The notes under the pieces: generated by a model | What the model was told of the DNA's origin: nothing | Seen by the model: the letters and a program-made list of their open reading frames with translations, nothing else | The model's database searches: none | Made by a program: the position numbers and the translations under genes | Assembly (NCBI GenBank): GCA_019236485.1 | Contig: JAFAIY010000438.1 | Coordinates: 1 to 6,114, forward strand | Source of the DNA: Comamonas sp. | GTDB lineage: Bacteria; Pseudomonadota; Gammaproteobacteria; Burkholderiales; Burkholderiaceae_C | DNA: 6,114 nucleotides | Direction: 5' to 3' | Shown here: piece after piece, positions 1 through 5,734 of the stretch | How the letters are laid out: every line of letters starts with the position of its first letter | Position numbering within the stretch: the first letter of the stretch is position 1

Positions 1-636
1 CTGGAGTGAGCCCGCGGCCCTATGGATCCGGGCCAGCAGGCGGCGCCGGATCAAACCGCTGACGGGGCGGATCAGCCACCAATAAGGGGTAAAGCGGCGC
101 AAGGCGCTCGCATCGCTGCAATGCACTCTAGTTTCGGTCACCAGCCTGGTCCGGCCTTCGGGCATGGCCTCTGCGCTGAAATTGAGCACCAGCTTGGCCA
201 GGTTGGCCTCGGAATACTGGGCGAACTGCGCTTGCGGTTCCTGCAGCCGCACCAGGCCGTAGTCGCGTTGCCAGAAGCGCCCCACCAGACCAAAGGCCAG
301 CTCGTGATCCATGTCGCGCCCCAAAGGCATGAAGTCGTCGAGACCGAAAGCCGGGCGCTGACTCAGGCCGCTTTTTGCACCCAGCGCACCAAGCAGGCGG
401 TCGGGCAACTCACGCAGCCCGATAAAGCTCCTGGCCCATGGATCGTCCGTCGTGCCGGGGAGCAGCACCGCATCCAGCAAGACCTTGGGCGGCAGATCGG
501 AGACCATGGCGTGGCGCTCCTGGAACTGGAACACGGGAAGATATTGATCGATCAGCAGCATCTTGAGTCCGGTGAATTCATTGCGCCCCCGCATCAACGC
601 GGCCGAGACGACTGCCTGGGTTGCCAGCACAGGCAT
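1..636 (-). CDS. SRPBCC-like hypothetical protein, C-terminus cut by window edge
   Basis: This reading frame starts at the ATG at 634-636 and stays open to the left edge, giving 212 residues without a stop, so it is partial. It begins MPVLATQAVVSAALMRGRNE. The C-terminal half resembles the SRPBCC (START/polyketide cyclase-like) hydrophobic-pocket fold: a stretch near residues 115-140 with a GLVGRFWQ core, then TRLVTETRVHCSDASALRRF and a tail WWLIRPVSGLIRRRLL. I recall the ETRV...RF..YW..IRP.SGLIRR pattern from uncharacterised bacterial proteins of this type, but I cannot name a substrate or reaction. The start follows the TGA of the upstream DUF2625 gene with no gap and is served by a purine-rich AGGAAGGGG site 5 nt away, so the two are almost certainly co-transcribed. 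No signal peptide or membrane segment is clear. The fold assignment is inference; that the frame is coding is well supported by GC-biased codons, the ribosome binding site and operon position. Confidence 0.7.
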   Translation of the reverse strand, partial: MPVLATQAVVSAALMRGRNEFTGLKMLLIDQYLPVFQFQERHAMVSDLPPKVLLDAVLLPGTTDDPWARSFIGLRELPDRLLGALGAKSGLSQRPAFGLDDFMPLGRDMDHELAFGLVGRFWQRDYGLVRLQEPQAQFAQYSEANLAKLVLNFSAEAMPEGRTRLVTETRVHCSDASALRRFTPYWWLIRPVSGLIRRRLLARIHRAAGSLQ

Positions 637-660
637 TCAAGCCCCTTCCTGGCTCAGGAA
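637..660 (-). promoter_or_regulatory. Ribosome binding site of the SRPBCC-like gene inside a hairpin
   Basis: Read on the minus strand, the last codons of the DUF2625 gene contain TTCCTG-AGC-CAGGAA, a perfect 6-bp inverted repeat with a 3-nt loop (646-660), followed by GGGGCTTGA and then the ATG of the next gene. The right arm overlaps the purine-rich AGGAAGGGG ribosome binding site. In mRNA the hairpin would partly hide that site, and ribosomes finishing DUF2625 would open it. The inverted repeat is seen directly; the coupling role is inference. Confidence 0.5.
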
Positions 661-1269
661 CGCATATTGCTCGGCAACGGGCACGGGCCTGCGCGAACTT
701 GTCTGTGTGGAACCCTGCTCGGTAAAGAGAAAGGGGTAGAAGCTGAAACATGAATCCCCGTCCAGGGCTGCGACTTCGGCTTCCCATCCCTCCCAGCGCA
801 GGTCGCGGTAGAAAGCGCGCAAACCATCGCTGAACGCCCATTGCATGAACGCCGTGTGCCCCATTCCCAGCGACTCCCAGGCCAGGGTGTCGGGTGCCAG
901 ATAGTGGATGACGCCCAGATCCTCGCCGAATGCGCCGCCGTTGACGGCAAAGAATCCGCCCACGACATCGTCCGCCACCAACAGAAAGCCGTCGGAGCGC
1001 TCGCGATTCCATACGGCCAGATTGCGACCGAGCCTGGGATGCCCCGAGCCCAGCATCCTGAGCCACCCTCCGTCGACCAGAATGCCGCCGCTTCCATGCG
1101 CCATGGCCCCCAGCGGGGAGCGGGTCGTGACCTGAAGCTCAAGCAGCACGGCATCGCGGTCGGCCGACGGGGGAAGCAGCTCGACGGGAAGACTGGCCTG
1201 ACTCGCCCAGGCCTCGATCAGCGGCAAAGCCGGATCGCGATGATCCAGGAGCTCCTCCAGCGCACGCAT
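637..1269 (-). CDS. DUF2625 family protein
   Basis: A 210-residue soluble protein of the DUF2625 family, whose biochemical function is unknown. The family signature is clear: an N-terminal MRALEELLDHRDPALPLIEAW, then a conserved block at residues 46-80 containing QVTTRSPLGAMAHGSGGI and DGGWLRMLGSGHPRL, followed by WNRERSDGFLLVADDVVGGF, NGGAFG, and YLAPDTLAWESLGMGHTAF. Length is typical of the family. The frame is open for 15 codons further upstream, to an ATG at 1312-1314. I prefer the ATG at 1267-1269 because it has a good ribosome binding site (AAGGGGG, about 5 nt away) and matches where family members begin. The gene lies 174 bp downstream of the LysR gene on the same strand and ends in TGA directly abutting the ATG of the SRPBCC-like gene, so it heads a two-gene unit. 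The pairing gives no clear functional clue. Confidence 0.9.
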   Translation of the reverse strand: MRALEELLDHRDPALPLIEAWASQASLPVELLPPSADRDAVLLELQVTTRSPLGAMAHGSGGILVDGGWLRMLGSGHPRLGRNLAVWNRERSDGFLLVADDVVGGFFAVNGGAFGEDLGVIHYLAPDTLAWESLGMGHTAFMQWAFSDGLRAFYRDLRWEGWEAEVAALDGDSCFSFYPFLFTEQGSTQTSSRRPVPVAEQYAFLSQEGA

Positions 1270-1443
1270 CCATCCCCCTTCATAAGCCCGGCAACAATGT
1301 CTGCATTCTGGCATCTCGGCGACTGTCTTTTCCGGGTCGTTGGCGACAGCTGGGAACAGGTGTTGCTGCGGCAGGGCAAAACCGCTGCTGCATAGGCCTT
1401 CGTCAAAGCCGCCAGATTCCTCAGACCGTTGTACTGGTCCGCT

Positions 1444-2337
1444 TCAACAAGCCACAGACATGCATTCGGCCAGCCATTCGATGAACACCCGGACCCGTGG
1501 CGACAAATATCTGGCGTGTGGATACAGCACCGATACCGGCATGGGAGCCGGAGCCCAGTCGGGGAACACCTCGACCAGCTCGCCGCTGCGCAAATGCTTT
1601 TCCACGTAGTAACGCGGCACCTGGATGAAGCCCATGCCCGCCAGGCAGCAGGCCGTATAGCCATAGGCATTGCTGACGGTGACCGGCCCGCGCAGCTGAA
1701 GCGCTCGCTTCTCTCCCTCGATGAGAAACTCGAAAGCCAGGCTGCGGCCGTTGGCACCGAGGTAGTTGACCGCATCATGGGCGCGAAACTCCTCCAGGGA
1801 GCGCGGCAGCCCACGGCGATCCAGGTAGTCGCGGCTCGCGCAGGTGACCTGCGCCAGCAGGGCCACGCGCCGCCCCACCAAAGACGAGTCCTTGGGTTCG
1901 CCCGAGCGAAGCACGCAGTCGACGCCCTCCCTCACCAGGTCGACGAACCGATCGCCCAGGCCGATCTCAAGCTCGATCTCCGGATAGCGCGCGTGAAATT
2001 CACCCAGACGCGGCAGTATGAAGTGCAGCGCCTGCGTGCCTTGCAGGTCCACCCTCACCTTGCCGCGCGGCCTTGAGGCGCTGCCGCGGAACACGCCCTC
2101 GGCCTCCTCCACGTCCTGCAGTATCTGCTGGCAGCGCTGGTAGTAGGCCAGGCCATCCAGCGTGGCGCTCACATGCCGGGTGGTGCGCTGGAGCAGCCTC
2201 ACTCCCAGCCTAGCCTCGAGCTGCTGCACGGCCAGGCTCACCGAAGCCCGCGGCAGCTGCAACTCGTCGGCGGCCTTGGTGAAGCTTCCCAGTTCCACGA
2301 TGCGCGAGAACAGATGCATTGCATCCAGGCGGTCCAT
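1444..2337 (-). CDS. LysR-family transcriptional regulator (CrgA-like)
   Basis: A complete 297-residue LysR-type regulator, the usual length for the family. Residues 1-60 form the winged helix-turn-helix DNA-binding domain: MDRLDAMHLFSRIVELGSFT, then KAADELQLPRASVSLAVQQL and EARLGVRLLQRTTR, the canonical LysR order. A linker helix follows, and residues from about 91 form the periplasmic-binding-protein-like effector domain, with GKVRVDLQG at its start, and DCVLRSGEP, a pattern typical of the CrgA-like subgroup. Its ligand cannot be read from the sequence. The ATG at 2335-2337 has an AGGA ribosome binding site about 6 nt upstream. The gene diverges from the short-chain dehydrogenase at 2474, the classic arrangement in which the regulator controls its neighbour and itself from the shared intergenic region. 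The target assignment is inference; the family call is very firm. Confidence 0.97.
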   Translation of the reverse strand: MDRLDAMHLFSRIVELGSFTKAADELQLPRASVSLAVQQLEARLGVRLLQRTTRHVSATLDGLAYYQRCQQILQDVEEAEGVFRGSASRPRGKVRVDLQGTQALHFILPRLGEFHARYPEIELEIGLGDRFVDLVREGVDCVLRSGEPKDSSLVGRRVALLAQVTCASRDYLDRRGLPRSLEEFRAHDAVNYLGANGRSLAFEFLIEGEKRALQLRGPVTVSNAYGYTACCLAGMGFIQVPRYYVEKHLRSGELVEVFPDWAPAPMPVSVLYPHARYLSPRVRVFIEWLAECMSVAC

Positions 2338-2473
2338 GCGGCGTCCTCATTGTTTAGGTTTTATGGATTGTCATGTCAATTCAGATGATTTATCTACATC
2401 GATCGAAACAATAAAGTCATGTCAAGGCGTCGCTCAGCAATGCCTTGCCATCAAGACAACTCGGGCTTTTCTC
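2338..2473. promoter_or_regulatory. Divergent LysR/SDR control region with repeats
   Basis: This 136-bp region between the two divergent starts is visibly more AT-rich than the flanking genes. It holds a perfect 10-bp direct repeat GTCATGTCAA at 2370-2379 and 2416-2425 (46 bp apart). The first copy sits inside an imperfect palindrome, ATTGtCATGtCAAT (2367-2380). Between the copies lie TTTAT (2389-2393) and ATAAA (2411-2415), inverted about a centre near 2402 that coincides with a perfect TCGATCGA (2399-2406). A possible plus-strand promoter for the SDR is TTGTCA (2368-2373), 17 bp, TATCTA (2391-2396); the -10 match is poor. On the minus strand both repeats read TTGACA, a perfect -35 hexamer, but no good -10 is correctly spaced. 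These are the likely regulator sites; exact boxes are inference. Confidence 0.6.
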
Positions 2474-3226
2474 ATGAACACTTCCCAACTCCCCCACTCC
2501 GTCGCGCTGGTCACGGGTGCTTCGCGCGGCATAGGCGCAGCCATCGCGCGTCGCCTGGCCGCCGACGGCCATGCCGTGGCCGTCAACTATGTGAGCCATC
2601 AGGCCGAGGCGCAGCGGGTCGTCGATGCCATCGTCGCCGGCGGCGGCCGCGCTTTTGCCGTGCAGGCCGATGTGTCCGATTCCGGTGCCGCGAACCGCTT
2701 GTTCGACATGGTTGAAGCGCAGCTGGGCCCGGTCAGCGTGCTGGTCAACAACGCCGGCGTCATGCCGGCGCAGCTGCCGCGCTTGGCCGATACCGACGAT
2801 GCGACCTTCGAGCGTCTGCTTGCCATCAACCTCAAGGGCAGCTTCAACACCATGCGCGAGGCCGCGCGCCGCATGGGAGCGGGCGGCCGCATCATCAACT
2901 TTTCCAGCAGCGTGATCGGGCTGGGCCTGCCGGGCTATTCGGTCTACGCCGCCACCAAGGCCGCGATCGAGGCCATGAGCCATATCCTGGCCAAGGAGCT
3001 GCGCGGCAGAAACATCACCGTCAACGCCGTCGCGCCCGGGCCGACGGCAACCGCGCTGTTCCTCGACGGCAAGACTCCCGAGCAGATCGAGCAGCTATCG
3101 AAGATGGCGCCGCTGCAGCGGCTGGGCCGTCCCGAGGACATCGCCGCGCTGGTGGCCGTACTGGCCGGCCCCGACGGCGCCTGGATCAACGCCCAGACCA
3201 TCCGCGTCAACGGCGGCATCGTCTGA
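2474..3226 (+). CDS. SDR family oxidoreductase
   Basis: A complete 250-residue classical short-chain dehydrogenase/reductase, cytoplasmic and NAD(P)H-dependent. Visible motifs are the Rossmann cofactor loop TGASRGIG at residues 14-21, NNAG at 92-95, the catalytic Asn119 in AINLKG, Ser145 in NFSSS, and Tyr158-x3-Lys162 in YAATK, with the usual 13-residue Ser-Tyr spacing. The arginine in the glycine loop and the lack of an acidic residue at the end of strand 2 (AVAVNYVSH) suggest NADP(H). The C-terminus GRPEDIAALVAVLAGPDGAW followed by INAQTIRVNGG is standard for 3-oxoacyl-reductase/glucose-dehydrogenase-like members; the true substrate cannot be told. The start at ATG 2474 places the family's first strand (VALVTG) at residue 10 as expected, although no clear ribosome binding site precedes it. 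The frame is open further upstream, but that part reads as non-coding intergenic DNA. The divergent LysR gene probably regulates it. Confidence 0.96.
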   Translation: MNTSQLPHSVALVTGASRGIGAAIARRLAADGHAVAVNYVSHQAEAQRVVDAIVAGGGRAFAVQADVSDSGAANRLFDMVEAQLGPVSVLVNNAGVMPAQLPRLADTDDATFERLLAINLKGSFNTMREAARRMGAGGRIINFSSSVIGLGLPGYSVYAATKAAIEAMSHILAKELRGRNITVNAVAPGPTATALFLDGKTPEQIEQLSKMAPLQRLGRPEDIAALVAVLAGPDGAWINAQTIRVNGGIV

Positions 3227-3313
3227 GCGGCATCACCGCGGCTGCTGCGCCAGCCGTAAGGCAGGGGAAGCGGGTAGTGAGCTCAGATGGCCAAAAACAC
3301 CAGGCACCGGCCG

Positions 3314-3334
3314 ATCTGCAGCTCTAGCGCAGAT
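3314..3334. other. Inverted repeat across the phosphatase stop codon
   Basis: ATCTGC (3314-3319) and GCAGAT (3329-3334) form a perfect 6-bp inverted repeat with a 9-nt loop that contains the TAG stop (3324-3326) of the minus-strand phosphatase gene. On the minus strand a TTTTT run occurs only some 17-20 nt further on, so this is not a canonical intrinsic terminator. It may contribute to 3' end formation between the convergent SDR and phosphatase genes. Function is uncertain. Confidence 0.3.
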
Positions 3335-3647
3335 GAGGCTGGACACGCTTTTGCAAGAGCGAGACCAGCTCCGGCTGCATGAATTGGTAGTCGTCCTGGA
3401 TATCCAGGCACACCACCTTCTTGCCCGAAAGATATCGCTTGAAGCGCCTGGCCAGCTGCGCTCTATGCCGTTTCTCCATCACGCAGATGAGATCTGCCCA
3501 CTCGATCTGCTCGGGGCTCAGCGGGCAGTCGGCATCGGGCGCCAGGCCCGCGGAATCCGTTTCGACGCCGGGAACGGCGGCAAACACCTGCTCCGCCGTG
3601 GGGCTGCGCAGCCGGTTTCGGCTGCAGATAAAAAGCACTCGCTGCAT
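3324..3647 (-). CDS. Low-molecular-weight protein tyrosine phosphatase family protein (short form)
   Basis: A 107-residue protein starting MQRVLFICSRNRLRSPTAEQ. It carries the phosphatase P-loop C8-S-R-N-R-L-R14-S, matching the C-x5-R-S/T signature of low-molecular-weight tyrosine phosphatases with the catalytic cysteine at residue 8. An acidic pair D85-D86 in LDIQDDYQFMQPEL lies where the family has its general acid. It is shorter than classical enzymes (about 150 residues) and matches the compact predicted-phosphatase group (COG4551 type), whose substrates are not established. The start at 3645-3647 fits this group; the frame is open upstream but that part reads as non-coding, low-complexity residues. 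No obvious ribosome binding site precedes it. It lies 79 bp downstream of the GNAT gene on the same strand, so co-transcription is possible. It could alternatively be a phosphatase-fold protein acting on a non-protein substrate. Confidence 0.88.
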   Translation of the reverse strand: MQRVLFICSRNRLRSPTAEQVFAAVPGVETDSAGLAPDADCPLSPEQIEWADLICVMEKRHRAQLARRFKRYLSGKKVVCLDIQDDYQFMQPELVSLLQKRVQPHLR

Positions 3648-3726
3648 GGTCTGTGTTGATGGCAATGTCAGGCTGGCCGCTGGACTGGTACAGCCGGCCC
3701 GATTCCACGTACCGCCTTGGCGCAGC

Positions 3727-4203
3727 TTAAAGCTCGTGGCTGTAGACGATAAAGCCGCTGTGCTTGGCAACCTTGTCGTAGAGCCGGCGCCCGGCCTCAT
3801 TGCTCGTCTGTGTCTGCCAATACACACGGCTCGCCCCGGCCTGCAGGGCTTGCCGGTAGACCTCGTCGATCAAGGCCTTGCCGATTCCGCGCTTGCGCTG
3901 CGTTGGACAGGTAAAAAGATCCTGCAGATAGCAGACCGGGCCCAGCCGGGTGGTGCTGCGGTGGAACAGGTAATGGACCAGGCCCACGATCTTGCCGTCA
4001 AGTTCGGCCACCAGCGCAAAGACCGGCTCAACAGGATTGAAGAAGCGTTCCCAGGTCGTTTTCGTGATTTCCTCGGGCAAGGCAGTCTCTCCGCTGCGGC
4101 CATAAAAAGCGTTGTAACCAGACCAGAGCGACATCCATTGCTCAAAGTCGGTCTGGCTCAGTGTTCTGACTTGCAGGCCTTGGCCCGTGGCGGTGTTTGA
4201 CAT
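3727..4203 (-). CDS. GNAT family N-acetyltransferase
   Basis: A 158-residue acetyltransferase of the GNAT superfamily, which transfers an acetyl group from acetyl-CoA to an amine; the acceptor here is unknown. The acetyl-CoA binding motif A is clear: YLQDLFTCPTQRKRGIGKAL, with the Q/R-x-x-G-x-G/A pattern at residues 102-110. Strand 4 precedes it (residues 61-80, VFALVAELDGKIVGLVHYLF), and motif B follows with YWQTQTSNEAGRRLYDKV (128-145) and the ending GFIVYSHEL. The N-terminal helix has the LWSGYNAFYGR segment common to this subgroup. I chose the ATG at 4201-4203 (MSNTATGQGL) because it places the first GNAT strand (LQVRTL) correctly; a GTG at 4258-4260 would add 19 residues that do not look like the family. 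The ribosome binding site is weak. The gene diverges from the phosphoribosyltransferase and precedes the phosphatase gene. Confidence 0.95.
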   Translation of the reverse strand: MSNTATGQGLQVRTLSQTDFEQWMSLWSGYNAFYGRSGETALPEEITKTTWERFFNPVEPVFALVAELDGKIVGLVHYLFHRSTTRLGPVCYLQDLFTCPTQRKRGIGKALIDEVYRQALQAGASRVYWQTQTSNEAGRRLYDKVAKHSGFIVYSHEL

Positions 4204-4227
4204 GGGGTGTGAGGAAGGCAGTTGAAG

Positions 4228-4241
4228 AATGGAGATCCATT
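4228..4241. promoter_or_regulatory. Inverted repeat upstream of the GNAT gene
   Basis: AATGGA-GA-TCCATT is a perfect 6-bp-arm inverted repeat, 24 nt upstream of the GNAT start. On the minus strand it sits between a CTGACA hexamer (possible -35, 5 of 6 to consensus) and a weak TCAACT (possible -10) 17 bp later. It may be an operator; this is inference from position and symmetry. Confidence 0.3.
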
Positions 4242-4395
4242 GTGTCAGACCGGTATGCACCGCTCACCCGATTCCAGCCGGGCAGCTATCGCCGATCTGC
4301 CACTGCACCTGAACCCGCAGGCCTGGTCTTTCCATACTGCGGGCCCTGACCCAGGTTTATGCCGAAGCCAGCTGCAACAGTGCGGCCACCCGAGA

Positions 4396-4408
4396 CCTGA
4401 AATTCAGG
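4396..4408. promoter_or_regulatory. Perfect 13-bp palindrome upstream of the phosphoribosyltransferase gene
   Basis: CCTGAA-A-TTCAGG is a perfect inverted repeat with a single central base. It ends 37 nt before the phosphoribosyltransferase start and 2 nt before CATAGT (4411-4416), a 4-of-6 match to a -10 hexamer; no convincing -35 is present. The position suits a repressor operator over the promoter, but no regulator is identified. Confidence 0.35.
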
Positions 4409-4445
4409 CGCATAGTTAAGCCGTTGACGCTGAGGAGCCGAAGAC

Positions 4446-5120
4446 ATGAACTGGGATATTCCGTTTCGTGATCGGATGCATGCGGGCCAGACCCTGGTTG
4501 CGGCGTTGGCGGCATGGCGCGGGCAAGCCGATGTGCTGGTGCTGGCCTTGCCACGGGGCGGCGTGCCGGTCGCCTATGAAATTGCCAGCGCACTGGCCCT
4601 GCGGCTGGATTTGATGCTGGTGCGCAAACTAGGCACACCCGGTCACAAGGAGATGGCGATGGGCGCCATTGCCAGCGGCGGCGTGCAGGTGTTGAACGAG
4701 GATGTCATCCATTACCTGAACATCTCCCCGGCGACCATCGACGCGGCCATGCACGAGGAAGTTCTGGAGCTGCAGCGTCGTGACCAGGCCTACCGGGGCG
4801 AACGCCCCACGCCAGCCCTGGCCGGGCAACAGGTGATACTGGTCGATGACGGCCTGGCGACCGGCGCCACCATGCGCGCGGCAATTGCGGCGGTACGCCG
4901 GCAAGCGCCGGCGCGCATCATAGTCGCCGTGCCGGTCGCGCCCGCGGAGACGCTGGCGATGCTGCGCCCTCTGGTCGATCAGCTGATCTGCCCGCTCACC
5001 CCGGAACCCTTTTTTGCCATCGGCCAGTGCTACCGCGATTTCGCCCAGACCACGGATGAAGAGGTGAAGACCTTGCTGAGCCAGGCCTGGCAAAGGGAAT
5101 TGGGTGACGCAGCGCCATAG
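4446..5120 (+). CDS. Phosphoribosyltransferase family protein
   Basis: A complete 224-residue type I phosphoribosyltransferase-fold protein. The PRPP-binding signature is VILVDDGLATGATMRA (residues 130-145), with two adjacent aspartates and the TGAT loop. Upstream are the family's PRGGVPVAYEIA (36-47), which forms the PPi loop region, and VRKLGTPGHKEMAMGAIASG (59-78). Start residues FRDRMHAGQTLVAAL match the N-terminus usual in this uncharacterised group, distinct from the nucleotide-salvage enzymes in its hood region, so the acceptor base or substrate is unknown. Some relatives are fused to or sit beside hydrolases; here it stands alone. The ATG at 4446 has a strong GAGGAG ribosome binding site (4432-4437) 8 nt upstream. 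It diverges from the GNAT gene, with a perfect palindrome in its leader. No terminator with a T-run follows. Confidence 0.94.
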   Translation: MNWDIPFRDRMHAGQTLVAALAAWRGQADVLVLALPRGGVPVAYEIASALALRLDLMLVRKLGTPGHKEMAMGAIASGGVQVLNEDVIHYLNISPATIDAAMHEEVLELQRRDQAYRGERPTPALAGQQVILVDDGLATGATMRAAIAAVRRQAPARIIVAVPVAPAETLAMLRPLVDQLICPLTPEPFFAIGQCYRDFAQTTDEEVKTLLSQAWQRELGDAAP

Positions 5121-5422
5121 CCCTGCGCGCGGTCGCTGGATGCCGGGTGGCAGGCCGTAGTGCGTGATCGTGGAGAACTCTTCTCTCCGCAAGGCGGGGA
5201 TATAAGCTTTGGCTGCTTGCGAACTGAACAGGGTCTGTAAAGGACTTGCTGCATGCGTTAGCCAAGCGCTAAAGGACTACAACCGACCCATACGCCGGCT
5301 CGCTTGTCCAATAGCGGCCACTCATGGGAATGGCTAAAAGCTTGTAATGCGAAACTGTTCGCTTCTTAACCTCTGCGCCAGTTGGTTCTGCAGTTCAGGC
5401 CCATTTTTCCCATGCCGCACCC
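5121..5422. other. Gene-free stretch with short repeats and weak hairpins
   Basis: No convincing gene, RNA or mobile element is visible in these 302 bp. A 9-bp direct repeat TAAAGGACT lies at 5238-5246 and 5270-5278, and TTAGC-CAAGC-GCTAA (a 5-bp stem) partly overlaps the second copy. Hairpins GGAGA...TCTCC (5172-5188) and GCGAA-ACTG-TTCGC (5349-5362, followed by TTCTT on the plus strand) are too weak to call terminators. Base composition is less GC-rich than the genes to the left. Confidence 0.5.
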
Positions 5423-5734
5423 TCAACCACCAAGAACGAGGGCACTTAGGAATACCACAAGCCCTATCAGACCTGCGACCACAAGAAGGAAGTAGACAAA
5501 AAAATAGGCTACAGGCGATGTACGCCTGTCGATCAGGCCACCACGCGTCTGAACACTTCGGCCTGAAACCCAGTTCTCAGCAAGTACCATGAAGTATGCG
5601 GCATCCAGGCTGACAAGAGTCATGCCCAAAAGCCGTCTTGGTGCTGAAAACATGTCTACAGCAGCAGCAGCAACCAAAGCCACGGCGATCCCCACAAGTA
5701 TCCAAACGAACAGTGATGACGCTTTGTGGACCAT
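5423..5734 (-). CDS. Small predicted membrane protein, unknown function
   Basis: A 103-residue protein that I do not recognise. Two strong hydrophobic segments are visible: residues 8-26 (FVWILVGIAVALVAAAA core) and 75-101 (VAYFFVYFLLVVAGLIGLVV core), consistent with inner-membrane helices. The middle part LLGMTLVSLDAAYFMVLA (35-52) is moderately hydrophobic and may be a third, amphipathic segment. Between them is a polar stretch with RGGLIDRRTSP (64-74), whose arginines next to helix 2 suit a cytoplasmic loop. The long, well-formed hydrophobic runs and complete stop-bounded frame argue that it is real, unlike the other frames here. The ATG at 5732-5734 has no good ribosome binding site. It stands alone in a gene-poor stretch with no same-strand partner, so context gives no role. 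It could be an accessory or laterally acquired gene. Confidence 0.65.
   Translation of the reverse strand: MVHKASSLFVWILVGIAVALVAAAAVDMFSAPRRLLGMTLVSLDAAYFMVLAENWVSGRSVQTRGGLIDRRTSPVAYFFVYFLLVVAGLIGLVVFLSALVLGG

Noticed and set aside
22..753. A 243-codon plus-strand open frame
   Set aside because: It lies in exact codon register opposite the SRPBCC-like gene; its product is Gln/His-rich and unlike any family. It is a mirror of GC-rich coding on the minus strand.
1429..2076. A 215-codon plus-strand open frame
   Set aside because: It is antisense to the clear LysR gene and reads as a low-complexity His/Gln/Ala/Arg product.
2417..2983. A 188-codon minus-strand open frame
   Set aside because: It is antisense to the SDR gene and Gly/Ala/His-rich; the SDR motifs on the plus strand are unambiguous.
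3239..3256. Hairpin CGGCTG-CTGCGC-CAGCCG after the SDR gene
   Set aside because: Good 6-bp stem but no T-run follows on the plus strand, so I do not call it an intrinsic terminator.
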